64,000 nt of DNA, taken from positions 1 through 64,000 of the forward strand of contig NZ_PZZL01000011.1 of assembly GCF_003046185.1 (NCBI RefSeq), in the 5' to 3' direction. Below, piece by piece: positions 1-8,221 of this stretch. Source of the DNA: Phreatobacter oligotrophus. GTDB taxonomy: Bacteria > Pseudomonadota > Alphaproteobacteria > Rhizobiales > Phreatobacteraceae. The notes under the pieces are model-generated. The model searched no databases. It saw nothing but the letters and a program-made list of their open reading frames with translations, and was not told where the DNA came from. A program made the position numbers and the translations under genes. Numbering within the stretch: position 1 is the stretch's first letter; every line of letters starts with the position of its first letter.

Positions 1-53
1 GCCAGAAAAGATCGCAATTCATCAGAGACTTCCTTCCGGAAGCCGTGAATCAC
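1..53 (-). CDS. Possible start of a third gene of the recombinase operon (partial)
   Basis: A GTG at 51-53 opens a frame that stays open for 17 codons to the left edge (MIHGFRKEVSDELRSFL...). It begins 10 bases after the stop of the large recombinase and has an AGGGA just upstream. Tn554-like and recombinase-trio elements carry a third gene at this place, so a third member is expected by analogy. The stretch is too short to assign a family, and a chance open frame is quite possible. Confidence 0.3.
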   Translation of the reverse strand, partial: MIHGFRKEVSDELRSFL

Positions 54-63
54 AATCCCTCGC

Positions 64-2283
64 TCATGCCAACCGATTTATGGGTCCGGACCCTAGCATC
101 GCCTGCGCGATCGTATTGTCCGCAAACTTCGGTAACCACACCGACTCTAACGCAGCAAGCTGCTCGCGCCAGAATCCTACGCGTCTTGGATCGAGTTGTT
201 GCGTCCCCAATAGCTTGGCAATCGCCGCGGCCAACAGAACCAAATCGCACGCGGAGGAAGACAACGTTGTGTCGACGGCAGCGAGCGGACAAGCAGGGCA
301 TGCCCCGTACGCAGCGCACATGCCAGGTTGTTGATGCAGGTCGACCGGCGGTGAAAATGGATCTAAGCACGAGAAGCCCGGCGTAGCTGCGGCGGTGGTT
401 GCTGTTGGTCGATCGCGGCTGTCCTGTCGCAGTTGCGTGCGCGCATCCCGCAAGCGACGCTCCATCGCCACCGCGAGCAACTCTTGTCGGGGCGCCACAT
501 TGTGAGACCGACTATACTCCTCGGTCGTCTCGGTGCTGCGGTGACCCAACATTCGTTGAACCACCCGGGGGTCATCACCCGAGGTAACAAACGCAAGGTT
601 GGAAAAACTCGCCCTCATAGTTTTTAGCGTCATCTTTCCCACCCCCGCACGCCTTCCGAAATCGGCGAGCATCGCGTTCTCAGGGCCAGTTTTCAATGCG
701 CGAAACTTAAGGACGGACCCGCGGTAGGCACCCCCCTTGGGCTCGTAGAGGAACAACGCATCTCGATCGTGGGGCGCCGCGCGGGATCGAGCGTATAGCG
801 TGAGCGATAGTATCTTCTCCACCAACCATTTTCCGCTGAACTGCCTGTCATCGCGCGGAAACACGGCCAAGGGCTGAATTGTGGACCGCGCCTTATGTCC
901 CCTTATTTCTACCACGTCCTCGTGCCAATCGATGTCCGCGAGTTTGAGAGTGCGCAGCGTGCTAGGATTGAAACCTGTGCGAAATGCAAGGAGGATCTCA
1001 AATGGCTGAATATCTTCGATAAATGGGCCCGGAAAAATTTTACCTAGGGCATCTCGTCTCGCAAGAACTTCCTCGACTTCCTGCCGCGCTAATCGTTCGA
1101 CTTTGGCGCATTCAGATGGACCCAGGCCTTGGTCGCTATTGCCGCGACGCTGGAAACCACCAATCCATCGTGCTCTTGGCCACGGTATACATTCGGCACC
1201 CTGCTGCCGGCAAGCGGCTTCGAATATTCGTTTCGTGGTCCGCCATATTCTTCTTGCTGTGTATTCGTTATTATACTCGTGGCGGATTTTCTCAAGTAGC
1301 TGCACCAACTCCTCTCGCTGAAAATCCGCAAAGCTCTGCAGTCGTTCATTTTGGCCCACATACTCGAACAAAATCCTTAAATCTCGCAATGTAGAAGAGA
1401 GGCTTGCTGATCTGAGCTTAAGTCCCTGGCCGCGAATTGTCTCTACCAACTGCTTATAAAGTGGCCCTTTTTCCTCCACCGCTGAAAGTTTTCGCTCAAG
1501 CGCGATTATCCCCGGTCTTGTCGTGAGGGCTGAATGTGAATTTGACGTTCGCCATTCGTCCCCTACGTCCAAACCATCGAATGCCGCGCGAGCCATCGCA
1601 GATCTGAGTAGTCGATCTACAGCCCTTATACATCGCTGCCTGTAAACCACATCATTTTGTGTTTCCATCATATAATGCACGTAACTCTGGCGCAAATTTT
1701 TCCCAAGGCAGTCGGTGCTTCGCAACTCACGTTCAGGATCAATCAGGTCGAGATACTTAACGAATGGTCTAACCAACGCAATTGCGTGGGGCGGAAATTT
1801 ATACCTGCCTTCCTGTGTTTGCTCGTTAAGTGCGGTCGCAAGGTAGCTTCCCATTTCGCCTCGGTCGCGAAGTCGGGACAACGTGCTAGCGCTCGCTCCC
1901 GCACGTTTGTCGGATTTTGGCCGAACCACGGGCTTCGCTCCAACCGGTTGGCCGTCGGCGGTTGCCGCCTCCCACGCCCTCAACATGACCGCGTAGCATC
2001 CCGACCGATAGGATCTTTGAATAGACTTCGGGAGCGACGTTTCGGCTAAATAGTACACGTATTCTCGGAGGGTTATATCGCCACTAATTTTCGGCTCAAG
2101 ATTATTTTCATGCGCATCGATAATGTATTTAACAAAATGTACGCATCTATACCTTTGGCTCGCACTTATACTGTTGGCCTTGATACCTTCACACCCAACG
2201 ACCCTGAATATGTAATGACCCAAAGTACCGCAATGCCGAATTCGATGCAGTAAGGCGTTCAGCGAAACACAATTATTGCTCAT
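64..2283 (-). CDS. Large tyrosine recombinase with Cys-rich C-terminal tail (second gene of element operon)
   Basis: Probable site-specific DNA recombinase of 739 residues, about twice the usual integrase length. The catalytic domain lies near residues 400-600: box I Arg about 444 (STLRTL), Lys about 464, box II written KTMR (554-557, Lys where His is usual), LGHRST with His about 581, and EEYSR with Tyr about 590. About 140 residues follow, with cysteines near 656, 662 and 665 (MCAAYGACPACPL), a possible zinc site. I chose the ATG at 2283, which has GGTGGA upstream; a GTG at 2292 is also possible. It overlaps the preceding recombinase by 11 bases, so the two are translationally coupled. GC is clearly lower than in the chromosome to the right. 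The organisation resembles TnpA/TnpB of Tn554 or the first members of recombinase-trio elements; which family it belongs to is not settled. Confidence 0.85.
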   Translation of the reverse strand: MSNNCVSLNALLHRIRHCGTLGHYIFRVVGCEGIKANSISASQRYRCVHFVKYIIDAHENNLEPKISGDITLREYVYYLAETSLPKSIQRSYRSGCYAVMLRAWEAATADGQPVGAKPVVRPKSDKRAGASASTLSRLRDRGEMGSYLATALNEQTQEGRYKFPPHAIALVRPFVKYLDLIDPERELRSTDCLGKNLRQSYVHYMMETQNDVVYRQRCIRAVDRLLRSAMARAAFDGLDVGDEWRTSNSHSALTTRPGIIALERKLSAVEEKGPLYKQLVETIRGQGLKLRSASLSSTLRDLRILFEYVGQNERLQSFADFQREELVQLLEKIRHEYNNEYTARRIWRTTKRIFEAACRQQGAECIPWPRARWIGGFQRRGNSDQGLGPSECAKVERLARQEVEEVLARRDALGKIFPGPFIEDIQPFEILLAFRTGFNPSTLRTLKLADIDWHEDVVEIRGHKARSTIQPLAVFPRDDRQFSGKWLVEKILSLTLYARSRAAPHDRDALFLYEPKGGAYRGSVLKFRALKTGPENAMLADFGRRAGVGKMTLKTMRASFSNLAFVTSGDDPRVVQRMLGHRSTETTEEYSRSHNVAPRQELLAVAMERRLRDARTQLRQDSRDRPTATTAAATPGFSCLDPFSPPVDLHQQPGMCAAYGACPACPLAAVDTTLSSSACDLVLLAAAIAKLLGTQQLDPRRVGFWREQLAALESVWLPKFADNTIAQAMLGSGPINRLA

Positions 2284-3505
2284 GGGGTCCACCCGATAGC
2301 CTCATCATTTCGTTCATGAGGTCGAATTGCGCATTCCGTTGCGCTATTTCTTCGTCGGCAATTGCGGCACCATATAACTCGATGGTTGTGGACACCCTGC
2401 GATGCCCCAGGGCCTCTTTGATCGCCATCCACGCTTGGTCGCGTGATAGGCCGGCCGAAATGTAGTAGCGATAAGCGTGCACAACATAAGTGTGCCTCGT
2501 ATGATGAAACGTATGCTTCGCTTTCCGCGATTCTCGCGACCTTGCTGTCAAAGGGTCGAATTGTGTTATGGTTCGGACTTGCCCACAGGCCAGTTGCGCC
2601 GCGGAAAACATTTCCGCAACCCTCCGCTGTTTGTGCGCGGCTCCAATCGAGGTGGCTGTTGCCTTCGATCCATTGATAAATAATTCGGGTGGCTCGGCAT
2701 ACCTACAGTTTGCCGCCTTCGCTTGAGCGATTATTGATTTCCTTTCATCAAAATAGTATTGTTGTAGTTTCTCTTTTAGTCGCGCGGGTATATGTACATC
2801 GCGACCCGTCGCCCCTGTTCGGCGCCCTTTCGACCGTCTGAGAGTAAGAACTTGTGAAGAGGTCGTTCGATCCCACTTGGCGATCTGACTTGCCTCGATG
2901 CTCAGGACCTCATCCAGCCGAGCCCCGGTCGCAAATCCGGCGTAACATATTAGCCAATTTCTCCAACTCTCCGTTGCCGTTTTTGGTGCAAGATACTGGA
3001 GGAAGCTTGTCATTTCCGAGAGGGTGAACGGCACAACCTTCCGGGTCGTGTGTCGTCGTTGACTAGCGAGCCCTCGCGGCTGATGGGAAAATGGCGCTGG
3101 CTTGGGGTCCTTGTGTGCCAGCCAAAACTGATACTGTATGGCGGTATCGAGCCGGGCGGCTATGGTGGCCTGGGCGAGGTAGTCTTTGTTTTTGGCGGAG
3201 ACCCGTTCTTCTAAGTCTGCTCGGTATTTGTACAGAAGGCCTTCCACACGCGTCGGGTCGATCAAACATTCTCCGCGGAACCGCAACCAGTCCAATAGAT
3301 GCTCACAGCGCGTGGTCATCGTCTTTGGGGAAGGTTTTCTACACCTCCAGTATGCGGCGAGGAAAGCGAAAGATTCCCGGTGAGGGGACTGCAGTGCCGT
3401 GTCGACTATGTAAGGGAAGCCCTCGCCGACTCCAACCAGCCTAGGGCCGGATGGAATATCCACGGGCCGAAGGAGGGCCCTCGGCTTTGCTATCCGATAT
3501 CCCAT
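2273..3505 (-). CDS. Tyrosine recombinase/integrase (first gene of element operon)
   Basis: Site-specific recombinase of 410 residues with an N-terminal SAM-like core-binding region (about 45-135) and a full catalytic set: Arg196 (TGARLDE), Lys226 (RRSKGRR), His334 and Arg337 (HHTRHTY), His368 (LGHRR) and nucleophile Tyr378 (TTIELYG). It should be active. It is the promoter-proximal gene of an operon with the 739-residue recombinase and is read away from the junction with the chromosome near 3.71 kb, so it lies at one end of the integrated element. GC is lower than in the genes from 3.7 kb onward. The start is the ATG at 3505; no strong ribosome binding site is seen there. Confidence 0.9.
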   Translation of the reverse strand: MGYRIAKPRALLRPVDIPSGPRLVGVGEGFPYIVDTALQSPHRESFAFLAAYWRCRKPSPKTMTTRCEHLLDWLRFRGECLIDPTRVEGLLYKYRADLEERVSAKNKDYLAQATIAARLDTAIQYQFWLAHKDPKPAPFSHQPRGLASQRRHTTRKVVPFTLSEMTSFLQYLAPKTATESWRNWLICYAGFATGARLDEVLSIEASQIAKWDRTTSSQVLTLRRSKGRRTGATGRDVHIPARLKEKLQQYYFDERKSIIAQAKAANCRYAEPPELFINGSKATATSIGAAHKQRRVAEMFSAAQLACGQVRTITQFDPLTARSRESRKAKHTFHHTRHTYVVHAYRYYISAGLSRDQAWMAIKEALGHRRVSTTIELYGAAIADEEIAQRNAQFDLMNEMMRLSGGPHEQ

Positions 3506-3713
3506 CCAAGTGTCCCCTGTTCCCTATTCTAGGAATAGGAAGGCTGTTCGGAGGCAAATGGCAAGCGTCGGGCGCATTAAACGTCCGGACAGGGAACACG
3601 TCGGTGATTTTCACGGATCTAGGAGAATCGAGTCAGAGCAAGTGCGGCCGGAGGCTGGCATTGATTCTGTTAGCTTATTTTGAATGATCGGGAACAGTTT
3701 GTCGCTAGCTCCT
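3506..3713. other. Non-coding terminus of the integrated element, with repeated short motifs
   Basis: This 200-base stretch lies between the first recombinase gene and the broken L,D-transpeptidase gene and has no credible gene. It holds a 7-bp inverted repeat, CCTATTC-TAG-GAATAGG (3523-3539), which could be an operator. The motif GGGAACA occurs three times: as TGTTCCC at 3518-3524 and directly at 3592-3598 and 3690-3696. TAGGAG (3620-3625) and its inverse CTCCTA (3710-3715) flank the last 90 bases. Such motifs fit arm-type and core-type recombinase sites plus the operon promoter, but the assignment is inference. The element boundary is put near 3713 because the transpeptidase reading frame leaves its family pattern there. 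Confidence 0.5.
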
Positions 3714-3974
3714 AATGGAATGGGGCATCGGCGCCATGCCGTACTTGCGGGAGTACCAGCTGCGCTCGAGCCGCTGCGGCGCATAGGTGCCGTTGGGCGT
3801 GTTGTAGCCGGCGCGGCCGGTGGAGACGGCCCAGGTGTAGCGGTGCTCGCCATCGACGATGACGCGCATGGTCTGGGTGCTCTTGTCGACCCGCACCACG
3901 ATGGCGGCAGCGGCCTCGGCGGACCAGACGAGAAGGCCAACAATCAGGGCGGCCAGGCCATGAACGACGCGCAT
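3705..3974 (-). pseudogene. L,D-transpeptidase (YkuD domain), truncated by element insertion
   Basis: The intact family cross-links peptidoglycan (3-3 bonds) or attaches proteins to it, in the periplasm. This remnant has a clear start at 3974 (GGAGG upstream), a signal peptide (MRVVHGLAALIVGLLVWSAEA) and the first half of a YkuD domain: IVVRVDKSTQTM, WAVSTGR, TPNGTY and YGMAPMPHSI. The frame then runs into IRS and a TAG stop. Everything downstream is missing, including the HGxxxxxxxxGxxxHGCxR segment with the catalytic Cys, so the 89-residue product cannot be active. The break coincides with the end of the recombinase element. The missing 3' half is expected at the other end of the element, outside this window. 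Confidence 0.85.
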
Positions 3975-4185
3975 GGATTCCCCTCCGACGCGATACCAGC
4001 AGACGGTCCCTTGCGGGCCTTGCACTTCCAGTGATTCCGCAGCGGAAGGGGCCTGTAAAGGCGGATGCGGGATTCACCTTAAGGGCCGGCTGCGGCAGTC
4101 CAGACGATTGCAGCGGCGTGAGGAATGGTTAACGACTTGTGACTAGGGTGGCGGAAAGCCCCCCGCGATCCCCCGGTTCCCCGCC

Positions 4186-5106
4186 ATGCCGCGCCCGCTC
4201 GCCCTTGCCCTCGCAGCACTGACTGTCCTCGGTTCCGCGGCCGCCGCGCAGGAGCGCGGCACGGTCACGCCGCGGCCCCTGCCGCCGCTCGCCAATCCCA
4301 ACGACCCGAACCTGCCGGCCAAGGAACTGTTCGGCCGCGCCACGACCGGCGCGCCGATGGAGGCGCGCAGCTTCGGCTTCTATTCGCGGGGATGCCTCGC
4401 CGGCGCCGTGGCGCTGCCGGTCAATGGCGAGACCTGGCAGGTCATGCGGCTCTCCCGCAACCGCATGTGGGGCCATCCGGACATGATCGGCTTCCTTGAA
4501 CGCTTCGCCCGGAAGGTGCCGCAGGTGTCGCGCTGGCCCGGAATCCTCGTCGGCGACATCTCGCAGCCGCGTGGCGGGCCGATGCTCACCGGCCATGCCT
4601 CACACCAGATCGGCCTCGACGCCGACATCTGGCTCACGCCCATGCCACGTCGCGAACTGTCGCGGGAGGAACGGGAGATGACCTCGGCCGTGAACATGGT
4701 GCGCGCCGACCGGCGCGACATCGACCCGGCCACCTGGACGCGCGACCACCTGCAGGTCATCCGCGCCGCCGCCACCGATCCGGCGGTGGAGCGGGTGCTG
4801 GTCAATGCGGCGATCAAGAAGGCCCTGTGCCGCGAGGCTGGAAGCGACCGCTCCTGGCTGTCGCGCGTGCGACCCGTGCCGGGCCACAACTACCACATGC
4901 ATATCCGGATCCGCTGCCCGGCGGGCAGTCCCGGATGCCGGCCGCAGGATCCGCCGCCGACGGGAGACGGCTGTGGCGCCGAGCTCGACTGGTGGTTCAC
5001 TGAAGAAGTGCTGAACCCCCGTCCGAACCCGAACTGGCGGCCGCCGCCGCCGATCACCATGGCAGGACTGCCGGACGCCTGTCAGCAGGTGCTGGTCGCG
5101 CGCTGA
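4186..5106 (+). CDS. mepA: Penicillin-insensitive murein endopeptidase MepA
   Basis: Periplasmic zinc peptidase that cleaves D-Ala-meso-DAP (and 3-3) peptide cross-links in peptidoglycan. The 306-residue product has a signal peptide (residues 1-21, cut near AAAAQ), the motif GHASHQIGLDADIW with zinc ligands His140 and Asp147, and the C-terminal HNYHMHIR with His239. Cysteines near 70, 215, 244, 251 and 263 could form disulfides, as in E. coli MepA. It stands alone on the plus strand, divergent from the broken L,D-transpeptidase, so a synthase and a hydrolase of cell-wall cross-links sit side by side. It ends 15 bases before the convergent MFS gene. Confidence 0.93.
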   Translation: MPRPLALALAALTVLGSAAAAQERGTVTPRPLPPLANPNDPNLPAKELFGRATTGAPMEARSFGFYSRGCLAGAVALPVNGETWQVMRLSRNRMWGHPDMIGFLERFARKVPQVSRWPGILVGDISQPRGGPMLTGHASHQIGLDADIWLTPMPRRELSREEREMTSAVNMVRADRRDIDPATWTRDHLQVIRAAATDPAVERVLVNAAIKKALCREAGSDRSWLSRVRPVPGHNYHMHIRIRCPAGSPGCRPQDPPPTGDGCGAELDWWFTEEVLNPRPNPNWRPPPPITMAGLPDACQQVLVAR

Positions 5107-5121
5107 GGCAGCGCGCTGCCG

Positions 5122-6372
5122 TTACTCCGCAGGAACGGGGGCCGGCTGGGCCACAGGTCGTTCCTTGATCGGCAGGTTGATGAGGCCCGAGCCGATGCAG
5201 AAGAGGATGCTCAGGTACCACATGACCTCGTAGGAGCCGGTGCGCTCGTACATGACGCCACCGAGCCAGGCACCGAGGAACCCGCCGACCTGGTGGGAGA
5301 AGAACACGAAGCCGTAGAGCATCGCCATGTAGCGGGTGCCGAACATCAGGGCGACGAGGCCCGAGGTCGGCGGCACGGTGGAGAGCCAGAGCAACCCCAT
5401 CAGCGCGGCGAAGACGAGAGCCAGCGCCGTCGAGGGCGGGAAGACGAAAAGCAGGATCACCGCCGCGCCGCGGGCGAAATAGATATAGGCGAGCAGCCAG
5501 CGCTTCGACATGCGGGCGGCGAGCCAGCCGGCCCCCAGCGACCCCACGATGTTGAACAGCCCGATGAGGGCGAGCGCCGAACCGGCGACCCAGGCCGGCA
5601 TGTTCAGGTCCTTCAGGTAGGTCGGGTAGTGGGTGGTGATGAAGGCGAGCTGGAAGCCGCAGGTGAAGAAGCCGATCACCAGGAAGACGTAGCTCGGATG
5701 GGCGAAGGCCTGCTTGAGCGTCGCGGCGATGCTCATCTCGGCACCCGTGCCCTGGCCCTGCCCGGATGACGGGCTGGTGGCGAGGGCGAAGGACAGCGGG
5801 ATGATGACCAGCGGCACGCAGGAGAAGATCAGCAGCGCCGCCTTCCACCCCAGCAGGTCGACGAGGAAGGGGGTGAGCGGCGCGAAGACGAACTGGCCGA
5901 AGGAGGAGGCCGCGGTGCCGAGGCCCATGGCCTGGGCGCGCTTCGACTCGGGAAGCAGCTTGGCGAAGCAGGCCAGCACCAGGTTGAACGAGACGCCGGC
6001 AAGGCCGAGACCGACCAGCGTGCCGGACAGCACGTGCATGGCGAGCGGGGGAAGCGGCAGCACCATGCAGGCGAGGCCGAGGCCGTACATGATGGCGCCG
6101 GCCCAGAAGACGCGCAGCGTACCGAAACGGTCAGCCACCGCGCCGGCAAAGGGCTGGCCGACGCCCCACATCAGGTTCTGGATGGCGATGGTCAGCGAGA
6201 GGATGTCGCGGGTCCAGCCGTTGTCGGTGGAGATCGGCATGAGGAACATGCCGACGACCGAGCGCGGCCCGAAGGACAGGAGGCCGATGAGGCAACCGCA
6301 GAGGACGATGACGAAAGGCGTGCGCCACGCAGCATCGGAAGCCGGGCGATCGGAGGGGGCGGAGGCAGTCAT
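5122..6372 (-). CDS. MFS transporter, monocarboxylate/oxalate-formate antiporter type
   Basis: Inner-membrane secondary carrier of 416 residues with 12 predicted membrane segments and the MFS signature between helices 2 and 3 (GAVADRFGTLRVF). The segment VGMFLMPISTDNGWTRDILS resembles monocarboxylate and oxalate/formate transporters. The substrate cannot be read from sequence. The ATG at 6372 has GGAG eight bases upstream. It is convergent with mepA. The 258 bases upstream hold no further gene that I can support. Confidence 0.85.
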   Translation of the reverse strand: MTASAPSDRPASDAAWRTPFVIVLCGCLIGLLSFGPRSVVGMFLMPISTDNGWTRDILSLTIAIQNLMWGVGQPFAGAVADRFGTLRVFWAGAIMYGLGLACMVLPLPPLAMHVLSGTLVGLGLAGVSFNLVLACFAKLLPESKRAQAMGLGTAASSFGQFVFAPLTPFLVDLLGWKAALLIFSCVPLVIIPLSFALATSPSSGQGQGTGAEMSIAATLKQAFAHPSYVFLVIGFFTCGFQLAFITTHYPTYLKDLNMPAWVAGSALALIGLFNIVGSLGAGWLAARMSKRWLLAYIYFARGAAVILLFVFPPSTALALVFAALMGLLWLSTVPPTSGLVALMFGTRYMAMLYGFVFFSHQVGGFLGAWLGGVMYERTGSYEVMWYLSILFCIGSGLINLPIKERPVAQPAPVPAE

Positions 6373-6630
6373 GGGGGAGCTCCGGACGTCGTGCAGCTAC
6401 ACGATTGGCTCTTGTAGGGGCGAACACCGATCGCGAACAGCGAAAAGCCGTGATGCCAACCATGCCATTTCCGGATGACAGCGGGAGTCAGCAGGAACGC
6501 TCAGCCCCTCTCGCGCCATGAGGGAGACATGCCGGGGCGGCGGTGGTGACCGACGAGCGATGGGCTGCAGATCGCTTGTGCAACCGTCAACTGGCGGAGG
6601 CCGATCGAAGCGGCGCGGCCTGCTCCCGGC

Positions 6631-8109
6631 TCAGCTCTCGTCGGCGGCGGCGCGGGCGACCTCGATCCGCGGGCCGGTGCCCCAGTTGCGCGGCCGGTAG
6701 AAGACGTGGATGCCGATCTGCTGCAGGCGGTTCATCGACCGTGCCCACCAGGGGCGGACATAGGTCGCGTGGTAATGGGTCGCGTGACCCACTTCGGGCA
6801 GCCAGGTGCGGCCCGCCATCATGTCCCTGGCGATCTGGGTGGCGCGGGTCCAGGGGCCCGCCTCGGTCGGCACCAGGCTGCGGCGCCCCTCGCAGGCAAA
6901 GGTGAACTGGCAGGCGAGGTAACGGTGGGCGTTCTGATAGACGACGCCGCAGACGTCCCGCGGATAGAAGCCGGAAACTGCGCGGTTCAGCACGACCTGG
7001 GCGACAGCCATCTGGCCGCGCTCGGGCTCGGACCGTGCCTCCCAATAGACGGCCTCGGCAAGGCAGCGCTCGGCGCGGGCATGGGCGGGGCCGGCCAGGC
7101 CGAGGGCGAGGGCCGGATGAACGCTGGGACCGCTCGCAACCGGCGGGCGGGCGAGAGCCTGCGCGTCGCTCGGGCGAGGCTCGTTGCGGCCGAGGAGGCG
7201 GGCAAGGAGCGTATCCGGGCGATCGCCGCGGCTATCCGTGGCGAAGGGGCCGAGGATGGGATCGAAGCCCGGTACGGCCTCGTGGGTCGTGGTGACGCGG
7301 AACGGAGCACTCTCCAGCGGCATGGAGGGGGCGCCAAACCCGGCGCCGGAACGTGCGATGGGGCCATTGCCCGCAATCGCGATACCGGCCTTCTCGCCAT
7401 CCAGTTCCTCGGCGAAGCGGCGGACGTCGGCGGGCGGGGTCGCGGCCTCCTCGGTGTCCTCCTGCAGGGTGGAGGCGAGCGGGCCCATGCCGAGGCCAAG
7501 CATGGCGCCAGCCGGACGGTCGTCGAGCACCATCCCCGGCGAGACGGCGGCCAGCTGCAGGCCGCCAAGGGAGAGGGCGGAATGCTCGGCATCGCCGCGA
7601 TCATCCGCCGGGGCCGGCACGAAGCGTGAGGCGTAGCTGGCGTCGGCCGGCGGCACGAAGATCGAGGGATCGGTCTCGAGCTGTCCGATGCTGAGGCGCA
7701 GCTGCGGCCGCTCGAGCAGAAGGTCGCCCTTCGCCTCGCGGTTCGGCACCGGATAGATCACGGCGCGGTCCATGCCGGAGCCGAGGGCCGGGCCGGGGCG
7801 ATGGCCATCGCGGCGCAGATCCGGCACCGGGCCGGCCGAAAGGCTGGCGAGGACCGGGCGCGGCGCCTCGAATTCGCGGGCGATGGCGGGACGGCTGAAG
7901 ACGAAGCCGGCGACAGTGGTGGAGGGCCGCACGAGGCTCGCCACGTGGCGGCGCCAGGTCTGGTCGACGCCGGATTTCCGCGCCAGATGGCTCACGAGGT
8001 CCTGATAGGCGACAGGCTGGACGGAGACGAGAAGGAAAGACGCCGCGAGACCGGGCACAAGCACAGCGGTCCGGGACACTGGCGACGAACGCCGACGCAA
8101 CGCACGCAT
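6631..8109 (-). CDS. SleB-type cell wall hydrolase with long N-terminal linker
   Basis: The C-terminal 130 residues form a Hydrolase_2 (SleB lytic transglycosylase/amidase) domain: CLAEAVYWEARSEPERGQMA with the presumed catalytic Glu, VVLNRAVSGFYPRDVCGVVY, and HYHATYVRPWWA. The N-terminus is basic and then hydrophobic (SRTAVLVPGLAASFLLVS), a signal anchor or signal peptide. About 300 low-complexity residues follow. The product presumably cuts peptidoglycan glycan or stem bonds in the periplasm. I chose the ATG at 8109, just before the membrane segment. A GTG at 8175 would add 22 residues without a better ribosome site. Confidence 0.85.
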   Translation of the reverse strand: MRALRRRSSPVSRTAVLVPGLAASFLLVSVQPVAYQDLVSHLARKSGVDQTWRRHVASLVRPSTTVAGFVFSRPAIAREFEAPRPVLASLSAGPVPDLRRDGHRPGPALGSGMDRAVIYPVPNREAKGDLLLERPQLRLSIGQLETDPSIFVPPADASYASRFVPAPADDRGDAEHSALSLGGLQLAAVSPGMVLDDRPAGAMLGLGMGPLASTLQEDTEEAATPPADVRRFAEELDGEKAGIAIAGNGPIARSGAGFGAPSMPLESAPFRVTTTHEAVPGFDPILGPFATDSRGDRPDTLLARLLGRNEPRPSDAQALARPPVASGPSVHPALALGLAGPAHARAERCLAEAVYWEARSEPERGQMAVAQVVLNRAVSGFYPRDVCGVVYQNAHRYLACQFTFACEGRRSLVPTEAGPWTRATQIARDMMAGRTWLPEVGHATHYHATYVRPWWARSMNRLQQIGIHVFYRPRNWGTGPRIEVARAAADES

Positions 8110-8221
8110 ACCCCACGCACTCCACGCAAACGCCACACACCACCGGCATCCCGCGTCGAACAGCGCGGTCACCACCTGCTAAGGTTATCGCCGAGGTAAG
8201 GTTGAGGCGGCGTTAATGGCG

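Noticed and set aside
3600-3750. tRNA gene as attachment site of the element
   Set aside because: No cloverleaf or T-loop motif is visible; the flank is an L,D-transpeptidase coding sequence.
5106-5120. GGCAGCGCGCTGCC palindrome between mepA and the MFS gene as terminator
   Set aside because: The loop would be only two bases and no T run follows on either strand.
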